A DNA stretch of 64,000 nt, taken from the NCBI RefSeq assembly GCF_902497555.1, contig NZ_CABVGP010000002.1, positions 1,810,501 to 1,874,500 of the forward strand, read 5' to 3'. This DNA is from Amycolatopsis camponoti. Its GTDB lineage: Bacteria > Actinomycetota > Actinomycetes > Mycobacteriales > Pseudonocardiaceae. Position numbers and translations under genes: made by a program. Position 1 is the stretch's first letter. Every line of letters starts with the position of its first letter. This document shows, in pieces, positions 21,559 through 28,806 of the stretch. The notes beneath the pieces were generated by a model. That model did no database searches and was not told the DNA's origin. It worked only from the letters and a program-made list of their open reading frames with translations.

Positions 21559-21588
21559 GTACCAAATGGTACACGTACCAAATGGTAC
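21559..21588. promoter_or_regulatory. Tandem identical 14-bp palindromic operator covering two start codons
   Basis: GTACCAAATGGTAC is present at 21559-21572 and again at 21575-21588, 16 bp start to start. Each copy is an inverted repeat (GTACCA-AA-TGGTAC). The left site touches the TetR start codon (21556-21558) and the right site contains the SRPBCC ATG (21582-21584). Bound repressor would cover both translation starts. Confidence 0.75.
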
Positions 21589-22022
21589 AGAGAATCTCGG
21601 TCCGCGGGGTGACGGCCGCGGACGCCGACACGGTGTACGCGTTGCTGCGGGACGGCGCGAGCTGGCCCCGCTGGTCGCCCCTGGGGTCGTTCGAGCTGGT
21701 CCGCGAAGGCGAGGGCGAGCCCGAAGGCCTCGGCGCCATCCGGCTGTTCCGGACCGGCGGCATCCGCTCGTACGAGAAGATCGTCGCGCTCGAACCCGGC
21801 CGCCGGTTCGGCTACGCACTGGATCACGGCCTGCCGCTGCGGGACTACGTCGCCTACGTCGACCTCGCGCCGGTGGACGGCGGCACGGAGATCCACTGGC
21901 ACTCGACGTTCACGGCGAAGATCCCCGGCACCGGCTGGTTCTACCGCCGGTTCCTCGGCCGCTTCATCGGGCGGGTGGTCGCCGGGCTGGTCGACGCGGC
22001 CGGGGTGCGCGCGGCCCCATAA
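21582..22022 (+). CDS. SRPBCC-family protein (polyketide cyclase/dehydrase-like)
   Basis: 146 residues with the helix-grip SRPBCC fold: VYALLRDGASWPRWSP near the N-terminus, central strands (GAIRLFRTGGIRSYEKIV), and the C-terminal long helix (GWFYRRFLGRFIGRVVAGLVDAA). These proteins bind lipophilic ligands; no catalytic residue can be assigned. ATG 21582 lies inside the second operator copy of the divergent TetR gene, so expression is probably under that regulator. The stop TAA (22020-22022) is also the start of the -10 box of the next TetR gene. Confidence 0.85.
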   Translation: MVQRISVRGVTAADADTVYALLRDGASWPRWSPLGSFELVREGEGEPEGLGAIRLFRTGGIRSYEKIVALEPGRRFGYALDHGLPLRDYVAYVDLAPVDGGTEIHWHSTFTAKIPGTGWFYRRFLGRFIGRVVAGLVDAAGVRAAP

Positions 22023-22031
22023 AGTGGGCGC

Positions 22032-22664
22032 ATGTCAGCGCCACGACGGGGATCGACCGGCCGCACCCAGGAGGAACGCAGCGCGGCGATGCGCGTCCGG
22101 CTGCTCGACGCGACGATCGACTGCCTCGTCGAGTACGGCTACGCGGGCACGACGACCACGCGGGTGGCCGACCGCGCCGGCGTCACGCGCGGCGCGCAGG
22201 TGCACCACTTCCCGACGAAGGCCGACCTGGTGACCTCGGCGATCCGGCACCTGGCCGAGAAGCGCACCGAGGTCGCGATGGCCGAGCTCGACCGGCTGCG
22301 CGCGTCCAGCGACCCGGTCGGCGACGCGCTGCAGCTGATGTGGGAGATGCACCAGGGGCCGGTGTTCTCGGCGACGGTCGAGCTGTGGGTCGCCTCCCGC
22401 ACGGACCCGGAGCTGCGCGGTCAGATGGCGGCGGTCGAGCCGATCGCGACGTCGAGTCTCGTGGAGTTCGGCAAGGCGCTGCTGCCGGAGCACGCGGCGC
22501 ACCACGAGTTCCTGCACGCGGTGTACACGGCGATGGACGTCGTGCGCGGCATCCTCATCGCGAGCTGGGCGACGCGGGGCCAGGACGAGCTGGAGGCCCG
22601 CTGGGAGCGCGGCCGCCGGCACCTGCGCCTGCTGTTCACGACCTTGATGGCCGCTACCGCCTGA
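22032..22664 (+). CDS. TetR-family regulator
   Basis: 210 residues: basic N-terminal arm (RRGSTGRTQEERSAAM), TetR HTH (LLDATIDCLVEYGYAGTTTTRVADRAGVTRGAQVHHFPTKADLV) and a C-terminal ligand domain with the pattern ELWVASRTDPELR found in a common actinobacterial AcrR-like group. Start ATG at 22032 has no ribosome-binding site but lies 6 bp after TAAAGT (22020-22025), which overlaps the previous stop codon; a leaderless transcript is predicted. Targets unknown. Confidence 0.92.
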   Translation: MSAPRRGSTGRTQEERSAAMRVRLLDATIDCLVEYGYAGTTTTRVADRAGVTRGAQVHHFPTKADLVTSAIRHLAEKRTEVAMAELDRLRASSDPVGDALQLMWEMHQGPVFSATVELWVASRTDPELRGQMAAVEPIATSSLVEFGKALLPEHAAHHEFLHAVYTAMDVVRGILIASWATRGQDELEARWERGRRHLRLLFTTLMAATA

Positions 22665-22672
22665 ACGGCGTG

Positions 22673-22693
22673 TTACTCTCCCTGGGAAAGTAA
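22673..22693. promoter_or_regulatory. HxlR-type operator dyad
   Basis: TTACTCTCCC (22673-22682) and GGGAAAGTAA (22684-22693) form a 10-1-10 inverted repeat with one mismatch. It lies just before, and partly over, the AAGGAG ribosome-binding site (22691-22696) of the HxlR gene. Family members commonly bind AGTAA-type dyads of this kind, so autoregulation is likely. Confidence 0.65.
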
Positions 22694-22704
22694 GGAGACG
22701 CGCT

Positions 22705-23076
22705 GTGCTGTCGAACCCGTACGACCGCAACTGCCCGACCCGCCAGCTGCTCGACCGCATCGGCGACCAGTGGACGGTGCTGATCGTCGGCGCACTGAGG
22801 GACGGGCCGCTGCGGTTCACCGAGATCGGGCACCGGGTCGACGGGATCTCGCAGAAGGTCCTGACCCAGACGCTGCGCAGCCTGGTCCGCGACGGGATCC
22901 TGACCCGCACGGCGTACGCGGTGATCCCGCCGAAGGTGGAGTACGAGCTCACGACGCTGGGCCGTAACCTGTCCGAGCCGCTGGAGGTGCTGGACCAGTG
23001 GGCGAGGCAGCACATGACGGCGGTCCAGGAAGCCCGGGACGCCTACGACGCGGAGCACACCCCCGCGTCGGCCTGA
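22705..23076 (+). CDS. HxlR/MarR-type winged-helix regulator
   Basis: 123 residues of the HxlR family: NCPTRQLLDRIGDQWTVLIVGALRDGPLRFTEI, then GISQKVLTQTLRSLVRDGILTRTAY and PPKVEYELTTLGRNL. The N-terminal NCPTRQLLDRIGDQW segment includes the single cysteine that in some members senses thiol stress. GTG 22705 has AAGGAG 8 bp upstream. Its likely operator precedes it. It stands alone between a TetR gene and a lyase-family gene. Confidence 0.92.
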   Translation: MLSNPYDRNCPTRQLLDRIGDQWTVLIVGALRDGPLRFTEIGHRVDGISQKVLTQTLRSLVRDGILTRTAYAVIPPKVEYELTTLGRNLSEPLEVLDQWARQHMTAVQEARDAYDAEHTPASA

Positions 23077-23078
23077 GG

Positions 23079-23112
23079 TTCGGCGTTCGCCGAAGCGTCG
23101 CGCACCTAGATT
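23079..23112 (+). promoter_or_regulatory. Dyad and leaderless promoter of the PEP-mutase-like gene
   Basis: TTCGGCG (23079-23085) and CGCCGAA (23088-23094) form a 7-2-7 inverted repeat at the -35 region. TAGATT (23107-23112) is a -10 box exactly 7 bp before the ATG at 23120, so the mRNA should start at the AUG. The dyad may be an operator or the end of the hxlR transcript. Confidence 0.55.
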
Positions 23113-23119
23113 CGAAGCC

Positions 23120-23884
23120 ATGGACGAATTCCGTGCCCTGCACGTGCCCGGTGCCCCGCTGCTGCTGCCGAACGCGTGGGAGTTCGGCGTCGGCGCTTTC
23201 CTTGCCGCACAGGGGTTTCGCGCCCTCGGCACGACCAGCCTCGGTGTGTCCGCGGCGGCCGGTGAGCCCGACGGCGCGCCGTCGACGCGGGACGCCACCG
23301 TCGCCCTCACCCGCCGCCTGGCCCGGCTGGACGTCCTGGTCAGCGTCGACATCGCCGACGGCTTCAGCGCCGACCCCGCCGCCGTCGCCGACCTGGCCGC
23401 CGAACTCGCCGACGCCGGTGCCGTCGGCGTCAACCTCGAAGACGGCCGTGCCGACGGCTCGCTCGCGCCGGTCGAACACCACAAAGCGCTGGTCAAGGCG
23501 GTGAAGGACCGTGTCCCGGAGCTGTTCCTCAACGCCCGCACGGACACCCACTGGTCCGGCGACCGCTCGATCGACTCCGCCGAAACGCGCGTGCGGGCCT
23601 ACGCGGAAGCCGGCGCCGACGGCGTCTTCGTGCCCGGCCTGGCCGACCCCGCGGACGTCGAGCGGATCGTCGCCGCCGGGCTCCCGGTCAACCTGCTGTT
23701 CCTGCCCGGGAAGGTCACCTTCGCCGGGCTGGCGGAGCTGGGCGTCGCGCGGGTCAGCCTGGGTTCGCTGCCCTACCGCGCGGCCCTCGCGGCGGCGGCC
23801 GGCACGGCGCTGGCGGTCCGTGACGGCGGTGACCTCCCGCTGAGCCCGCCGAGCTACGCCGACGTCGTCGCGCTACTGCCGTAA
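23120..23884 (+). CDS. Isocitrate lyase/PEP mutase superfamily enzyme
   Basis: 254 residues, a TIM-barrel of the PEP mutase/isocitrate lyase superfamily. Signatures: LLLPNAWEFGVGAFLAAQGF, GTTSLGVSAAAGEPDG, VSVDIADGFS (metal ligand region), GVNLEDGRADGSLAPV, FLNARTD, and GADGVFVPGLAD. The catalytic-loop KKCGH of true isocitrate lyases is absent, so it belongs to the oxaloacetate-decarboxylase/PEP-mutase-like group that acts on 2-oxoacids or phosphonates. The substrate cannot be named. The ATG is predicted leaderless. The next gene is an aminotransferase class V-like protein 40 bp on, possibly transcribed separately. Confidence 0.88.
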   Translation: MDEFRALHVPGAPLLLPNAWEFGVGAFLAAQGFRALGTTSLGVSAAAGEPDGAPSTRDATVALTRRLARLDVLVSVDIADGFSADPAAVADLAAELADAGAVGVNLEDGRADGSLAPVEHHKALVKAVKDRVPELFLNARTDTHWSGDRSIDSAETRVRAYAEAGADGVFVPGLADPADVERIVAAGLPVNLLFLPGKVTFAGLAELGVARVSLGSLPYRAALAAAAGTALAVRDGGDLPLSPPSYADVVALLP

Positions 23885-23924
23885 ACGCCGTAAACGGGTT
23901 GCCCCGGTCTGCTTGGGTCGGGGC

Positions 23925-24938
23925 ATGCGCGCCTTCGGAACCGACTTCGCCGTCCCGCCCGGCTACCTGAACACGCCCAGCGTGGGCATCCCGCCCGCGC
24001 CGGTGGCCGCCGCGGTGGCCGGGTCGGTCGAACGCTGGCGGACCGGCGCGACCCGGCCGGGGGAGTTCGACCAGTACGTCGACCGGTCCCGGGCCGGGTT
24101 CGCGCGGCTGCTCGGCGTCGAACCCGGGCGCGTCGCGATCGGCGCGTCGGTCTCGCAGCTGGTCGCGAACGTCGCCGCCGCGCTGCCCACCGGCACCCGC
24201 GTGCTCGCCGCCGAAGGGGACTTCACCAGCGTGACCTTCCCCTTCGCGGCCACTCCCGGTGTCACGGTGACCGAGGTGCCGCTGGACCTGCTGCCCGAGC
24301 GGGTCGAGGGCCACGACGTCGTCGCGGTGAGCGTCGTCCAGTCCGCCGACGGCCGGATCGCGGACCTCCCCGCGCTGCGGGCCGCCACCGAGGCCGCCGG
24401 GGCCGCGGTGCTGCTCGACGCCACCCAGGCCGTGGGCTGGCTGCCGCTGGACGTCGCCTGGGCGGACTGGGTGGTCGCGGCGGGCTACAAGTGGCTGCTG
24501 TCGCCGCGCGGCTGCGCGTGGCTCGCCGTGCGGCCGGACGCGCACGAGCGCACCCGGGCGGTCGCGGCGAACTGGTACGCGGGGGACGACCCGTGGGCCA
24601 CGGTCTACGGCCTGCCGCTGCGCCTGGCCGGCGACGCCCGCGCGTTCGACCTCTCGCCGGTCTGGCTCGCCCAGGTCGGCGCGGCGGCCGCGCTGGAGTA
24701 CCTCGGCGGCCTCGACCTCGCGCAGGTCGAAGCGCACAACGCCGGCCTGGCCGACCAGCTGCTCGAGAAGCTCGGATTGCCCCCGCGCGGCAGCGCGATC
24801 GTCTCGCTCGACGCCGATCCGGAGCGGGTCGCGGCGGCGGGGATCGTCTCGAGCGTCCGGGGCGGCCGGGTGCGCGTCGGCTTCCACCTCTACAACACCG
24901 CTGACGACGTCGAACGCGTCTTACCCGCATTCGAGTGA
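23925..24938 (+). CDS. Class V aminotransferase fold protein
   Basis: 337 residues of the cysteine desulfurase/class V aminotransferase fold: YLNTPSVGIPP at the N-terminus, SVVQSADGRIADL, LLDATQAVGWLPLDV (Asp contacting the PLP pyridine nitrogen) and AAGYKWLLSPRGCAWL (Schiff-base lysine). It lacks a desulfurase active-site cysteine loop, so an aminotransferase or kynureninase-like role is more likely. ATG 23925 is used. A rare TTA leucine codon lies at 24921-24923, near the end. Substrate unknown. Confidence 0.87.
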   Translation: MRAFGTDFAVPPGYLNTPSVGIPPAPVAAAVAGSVERWRTGATRPGEFDQYVDRSRAGFARLLGVEPGRVAIGASVSQLVANVAAALPTGTRVLAAEGDFTSVTFPFAATPGVTVTEVPLDLLPERVEGHDVVAVSVVQSADGRIADLPALRAATEAAGAAVLLDATQAVGWLPLDVAWADWVVAAGYKWLLSPRGCAWLAVRPDAHERTRAVAANWYAGDDPWATVYGLPLRLAGDARAFDLSPVWLAQVGAAAALEYLGGLDLAQVEAHNAGLADQLLEKLGLPPRGSAIVSLDADPERVAAAGIVSSVRGGRVRVGFHLYNTADDVERVLPAFE

Positions 24939-24972
24939 ACGCGGCTGAGCGGGTGAACTACCGTATGGCCCC

Positions 24973-25647
24973 GTGGTTGGTGCGCATTTCACCCCAGGCC
25001 CGTCCGACACGGCCCCGCTGGGCGCGGTGCCCCCGCAGCCCCGGCCGCCCGTGCCGGGACCGCCGGCGCGCGACACCCGGTCCCTGCTGCTCAGGGGCGC
25101 CGGGCTGGTCGCGATCGCCGTCGTCTCCGGGCTGCTGTGGTTCCTGATCCGGCACGACTCGACACCCGACGAGCCGGTCGCGCAGCCGCCGGCCCAGAAC
25201 ACCGGGAAGTACCAGTTCACGCTGGTGGCCGGGCCGGCGAAGTCCAACGAGTGCGCCACGAAGTCGTACGGCAAGACGCACGACTTCTTCCAGGACAACG
25301 AGTGCCAGTCGCTGGTCCGCGCGCTCTACACGACGGAGTCGGGCGGCGCGAAGGCGCTGGTGTCGGTGGTGCTGGTCGGGATGCCGGACTCGACGAAGGC
25401 GAAGGCGCTCAAGACGCTGACCGAGCAGGACGGCACCGGCAACGTCACGGACCTGGTGAAGGACAAGACGTTCACCGGCGACGACGTCCCGAGCGTGAGC
25501 GGTTCGGACGCGGCGTACGCGTCGAGCGTGGACGGCACGAACACGACGATCGTGCTGGCCGACTTCTACGCGAAGCACAAGGACAAGAAGCTGATCGAGG
25601 CCATCGCGGACGACGCCGTGCGCCTCTCGGCCGACCTCAAGGGCTGA
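24973..25647 (+). CDS. Membrane-anchored hypothetical protein
   Basis: 224 residues: a Pro-rich cytoplasmic N-terminus (about 1-35), one transmembrane helix (about 41-60, RGAGLVAIAVVSGLLWFLI) and an extracellular domain of about 150 residues with two cysteines (SNECATKSYG, DNECQSLVRALY). The pattern of strands (LVSVVLVGMPD, TNTTIVLADFY) suggests a sensor- or PASTA-like small domain, but no family is recognised. GTG 24973 lies 8 bp after TACCGT, a possible leaderless promoter. A strong bidirectional terminator follows 9 bp after the stop. Confidence 0.75.
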   Translation: MVGAHFTPGPSDTAPLGAVPPQPRPPVPGPPARDTRSLLLRGAGLVAIAVVSGLLWFLIRHDSTPDEPVAQPPAQNTGKYQFTLVAGPAKSNECATKSYGKTHDFFQDNECQSLVRALYTTESGGAKALVSVVLVGMPDSTKAKALKTLTEQDGTGNVTDLVKDKTFTGDDVPSVSGSDAAYASSVDGTNTTIVLADFYAKHKDKKLIEAIADDAVRLSADLKG

Positions 25648-25656
25648 CCCGCTCTC

Positions 25657-25700
25657 CCGAAAGCCGTGAAGGCCGGCAAGAAGGCCTTCACGGCTTTCGG
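25657..25700. terminator. Bidirectional terminator between convergent genes
   Basis: Arms 25657-25674 and 25683-25700 form a perfect 18-bp stem (outer CCGAAAGCCG, inner AAGGCC) with an 8-nt loop. It lies between the stop of the membrane protein (25647) and the stop of the convergent DUF4439 gene (25708), so it can serve both. There is no T-run. Confidence 0.8.
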
Positions 25701-25707
25701 CAGGGGC

Positions 25708-26640
25708 TCAGCTCGCCTGGCCGGGCATGGCGATCGCCACCGGCTTCTCGCCCGCCTCGGACCGCCACGGCGTGCCGCGCCGCGATGCCGCCACCAGCGC
25801 GTGCAGCGCGGTCGTGCGCAGGGCCTTGTCGTCGGTGTGGTTCACCACCGCCAGCCACGCCGACGCGCAGTCTGCCTCGGCCGTCGCGACCACCAGCGAC
25901 GCCGACTTCGCGTCCGTCACCGGCTTCTTCGGCACGTACGCCGCTTCGGGCGCGACAGGCGTCGCCCCGGAGGCGGCCAGCATCGTCTGCAGCAGGTCGC
26001 GGCGGACGGCGTGCTCCGCCGCGCCCGCCTTCTCGCCCTCGGCGAAATCGTCCGGCAGGAACGCGCTGACCAGCCCGTACACCCAGACGGCGGCGTGCTC
26101 GGCGGCGAGCGCGGTCTGCAGCGGGTCGACCGCCTCCGCGGGCACGGCGGCGGCCGACCCGGCGATCGCCGGGGCGTCCTCGCCGGGGCCGAGCGCCGGG
26201 GCGGTGCGCTGGAGCGCCGCGCAGCCCGCCGCCACCGCCGCGACGATCCCGGCGCGGTAGCGCGGCAGCCCGCCGACGAGGTCTTCGGCCTGCTTGCGCG
26301 CGGTCGCCAGCCGCTCCTTGAGGTCGCCGAGGGCGGCCGGCGCCGGGGGCGTCGGGGACGGCGACGGTTTCGGCCGGTTCAGCCGGTCCACTTCGGACTT
26401 CAGCGCGGCCGCGTGCGCCGCGCGCGCGTCGGCGAGCTGGCCGGCGGCGTCGGCGTCGCCGCCCTTGGCCAGCGCTCGCGCGGCGGCGGCGTCCGCCTCG
26501 GCGGCGGCCAGCAGCGGCTGCAGCGGGTCGGGGCTTTCGTCGTAGCCGGGCCCGCACGCGGCCAGGGGGACGGCCAGCGCGGCCAGCGCCCCCGCGCGGA
26601 GGGCGGCACGACGGGTCAGGTCGGTCGGTCTTCCGGTCAC
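25708..26640 (-). CDS. DUF4439 ferritin-like lipoprotein, probable Tat substrate
   Basis: 310 residues. The N-terminus has a twin-arginine pair ([10 protein letters not shown], residues 9-18), a hydrophobic stretch and a lipobox ending at C29 (VPLAACG), so it should be exported, probably by Tat, and lipidated. After an Ala-rich helical and Pro-rich linker, the C-terminal half (about 160-300; [50 protein letters not shown]) is a four-helix DUF4439 domain with ferritin-like character. This gene commonly sits divergent from rimP in actinobacteria, as here. Function unknown. Confidence 0.85.
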   Translation of the reverse strand: MTGRPTDLTRRAALRAGALAALAVPLAACGPGYDESPDPLQPLLAAAEADAAAARALAKGGDADAAGQLADARAAHAAALKSEVDRLNRPKPSPSPTPPAPAALGDLKERLATARKQAEDLVGGLPRYRAGIVAAVAAGCAALQRTAPALGPGEDAPAIAGSAAAVPAEAVDPLQTALAAEHAAVWVYGLVSAFLPDDFAEGEKAGAAEHAVRRDLLQTMLAASGATPVAPEAAYVPKKPVTDAKSASLVVATAEADCASAWLAVVNHTDDKALRTTALHALVAASRRGTPWRSEAGEKPVAIAMPGQAS

Positions 26641-26759
26641 GTCGGCCCATCCTGCCAGGCCCCGGGCCGCCACCGCCGCTCGCGCGTGCCGAGGGGGCGA
26701 CCGGATAAGCTGGTCCACCACCGACCCGCAACCCCAGCCCGAACCAAGGAGAGCCCCAC

Positions 26760-27293
26760 GTGCCAGGAGAACTCGCCAGCCGGCTTCAGCCGATAGTGGC
26801 CGAAGCCGTCACCGCCGCGGGTTTCGACCTCGATTCGTTCGAGGTGCAGCAGGCCGGCCGGCGGCAGCTGGTCAAGGTCGTCGTCGACGCCGACGACGGT
26901 GTCGGGCTGGACGAGGTCGCCGAGGTCAGCCGCAAGGTCTCGGCGGCACTCGACGAAAACGAGCACGTGCTCGCGAGCGCGTACACGCTGGAGGTCACCT
27001 CACCGGGGCTCGACCGCCCGCTCACCGAGCGGCGGCACTGGCGCCGCGCGCGCTTCCGCCTGGTGAAGGTCACCCCGGCGGAAGGCGCGGCTTTCATCGG
27101 CCGGGTCGGTCACGCGGGCGCGGACGCCGCCCGCGTCCTCGAAGGCGGCAAGATCCGCGACGTCCGCTACGCCGAGGTGGCGAAGGCGGTCGTGGAGATC
27201 GAGTTCAAGCAGCCGCCCGCCGAGGACCTGAAACTGCTCGAAGACGACGCGTCCGGCATGATCGCCGCCGAGACGGAGAAGGGGTCGAAGTGA
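26760..27293 (+). CDS. rimP: Ribosome maturation factor RimP
   Basis: 177 residues. RimP helps assemble the 30S subunit. Visible features: [69 protein letters not shown] (the family signature [11 protein letters not shown] with T for S), and a C-terminal SH3-like domain. GTG 26760 follows AAGGAG by about 9 bp. A TAAGCT -10 box lies at 26706-26711. It overlaps nusA by 4 bp and begins the nusA-infB operon. Confidence 0.97.
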   Translation: MPGELASRLQPIVAEAVTAAGFDLDSFEVQQAGRRQLVKVVVDADDGVGLDEVAEVSRKVSAALDENEHVLASAYTLEVTSPGLDRPLTERRHWRRARFRLVKVTPAEGAAFIGRVGHAGADAARVLEGGKIRDVRYAEVAKAVVEIEFKQPPAEDLKLLEDDASGMIAAETEKGSK

Positions 27294-28336
27294 ACGTCGA
27301 CATCGCCGCGCTGCGGGCGATCGAACGGGACAAGGACATCCCCTTCGAGACGGTGATCGAGGCCATCGAGACGGCCTTGCTCACCGCGTACAAGCACACC
27401 GAGGGGCACCAGCCGCACGCCCGCATCGACATCGACCACAAGACCGGCCTGGTGCGCGTGCTCGCGCGCACGCTGACCCACGAGGGCGAGACCGACGAGG
27501 AGTGGGACGACACTCCCGAGGGCTTCGGGCGGATCGCCGCCACCACCGCGCGCCAGGTCATCCTGCAGCGGCTGCGTGACGCGGAGCACGAGAAGACCTT
27601 CGGCGAGTTCTCCACCAAGGAGGGCGAGATCGTCGCCGGCGTGATCCAGCGCGACGCCCGCGCCAACGCCCGCGGCATGGTCGTGGTCCAGGTGGGTGAC
27701 ACCGAGGGCGTGCTGCCGTCGGCGGAGCAGGTGGCCGGCGAGTCGTACGAGCACGGCAGCCGGATCAAGGCGTACGTGGTCACCGTCTCGCGCGGCAACC
27801 GCGGCCCGCAGATCACGCTCTCGCGCTCGCACCCGAACCTCGTGCGCAAGCTGTTCGCGCTGGAGGTCCCGGAGATCGCCGACGGGACGGTCGAGATCGC
27901 CGCCGTCGCGCGCGAGCCGGGGCACCGCACGAAGATCGCCGTGAAGTCCACCGTGGCGGGCGTGAACGCCAAGGGCGCCTGCATCGGCCCGGTCGGCGCG
28001 CGCGTGCGCAACGTGATGAGCGAACTGGCCGGCGAGAAGATCGACATCATCGACTACTCGGAGGACCCGGCCCGGTTCGTGGGGAATGCCCTGTCGCCGG
28101 CGAAGGTTGTTTCGGTACGAGTAGTGGACGAGCGGGCGAAGACCGCCCGCGTCGTGGTGCCGGACTTCCAGCTGTCGCTGGCGATCGGCAAGGAGGGCCA
28201 GAACGCCCGCCTGGCCGCCCGCCTGACCGGCTGGCGGATCGACATCCGCAGCGATGCCGCGCCGGTGGACGACGAGGGTGATCAAGACCACGCCGGTCCG
28301 TCGCGGCCCGCCGCGACAACCGGTTCGGCTGAGTGA
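27290..28336 (+). CDS. nusA: Transcription termination/antitermination factor NusA
   Basis: 348 residues: N-terminal RNA-polymerase-binding domain (1-125, [34 protein letters not shown]), S1 domain (about 130-200, [15 protein letters not shown]), then KH1 and KH2 ([75 protein letters not shown]). It ends after KH2, without the acidic repeats found in proteobacteria, as is usual for actinobacteria. GTG start overlaps the rimP stop as GTGA. Confidence 0.97.
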   Translation: MNVDIAALRAIERDKDIPFETVIEAIETALLTAYKHTEGHQPHARIDIDHKTGLVRVLARTLTHEGETDEEWDDTPEGFGRIAATTARQVILQRLRDAEHEKTFGEFSTKEGEIVAGVIQRDARANARGMVVVQVGDTEGVLPSAEQVAGESYEHGSRIKAYVVTVSRGNRGPQITLSRSHPNLVRKLFALEVPEIADGTVEIAAVAREPGHRTKIAVKSTVAGVNAKGACIGPVGARVRNVMSELAGEKIDIIDYSEDPARFVGNALSPAKVVSVRVVDERAKTARVVVPDFQLSLAIGKEGQNARLAARLTGWRIDIRSDAAPVDDEGDQDHAGPSRPAATTGSAE

Positions 28337-28728
28337 AGGTCGAAGCGCTAGACTCAGGAGTGGTTCGAAGCCCGCGGCGGGTAGCCGAGCACCAGCCCCA
28401 CCGAGAATCCCCGGTGCGGACTTGTGTCGGCTGCAAGCGGCGGGCCTTGATCGGTGAGCTGTCGCGCGTGGTCGCGGTGGCCGGACGGGTGGTCGTCGAC
28501 GGACGTCGTCGGCTCCCCGGTAGGGGGGCCTGGTTGCACCCCGACCCGGACTGCCTGGCCAAGGCCGAACGGCGGCGAGCTTTCCCGAGGGCCCTGCGGG
28601 CTCCGGGAGCGCTCGACGTCCAGGAGGTCCGTGAGCACGTCGAGCGCACTAGGCACCACGAAGCCGGGACGTCCCCGGCTCCGGGAGAAACGAAGGAAGC
28701 AGGTCGACCCGTCATGAGTCAGCCGTGA
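28333..28728 (+). CDS. ylxR: YlxR (DUF448) RNA-binding protein
   Basis: 131 residues. The YlxR core is at about residues 28-100: [20 protein letters not shown], then [31 protein letters not shown]. YlxR is a small nucleic-acid-binding protein always found in the nusA-infB operon and implicated in RNase P or transcription control. The GTG at 28333 overlaps the nusA stop (GTGA) but gives a long N-terminal extension; GTG 28360 is an alternative. The C-terminal 35 residues are low complexity. Confidence 0.92.
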   Translation: MKVEALDSGVVRSPRRVAEHQPHRESPVRTCVGCKRRALIGELSRVVAVAGRVVVDGRRRLPGRGAWLHPDPDCLAKAERRRAFPRALRAPGALDVQEVREHVERTRHHEAGTSPAPGETKEAGRPVMSQP

Positions 28729-28806
28729 AGCTGAAGCCATGAGCGTCAGACAATAAGGACGAGGTCAGCGGGTTTTCCGCCTGGCCTCCCCTAGATGAGG
28801 AGAGCT

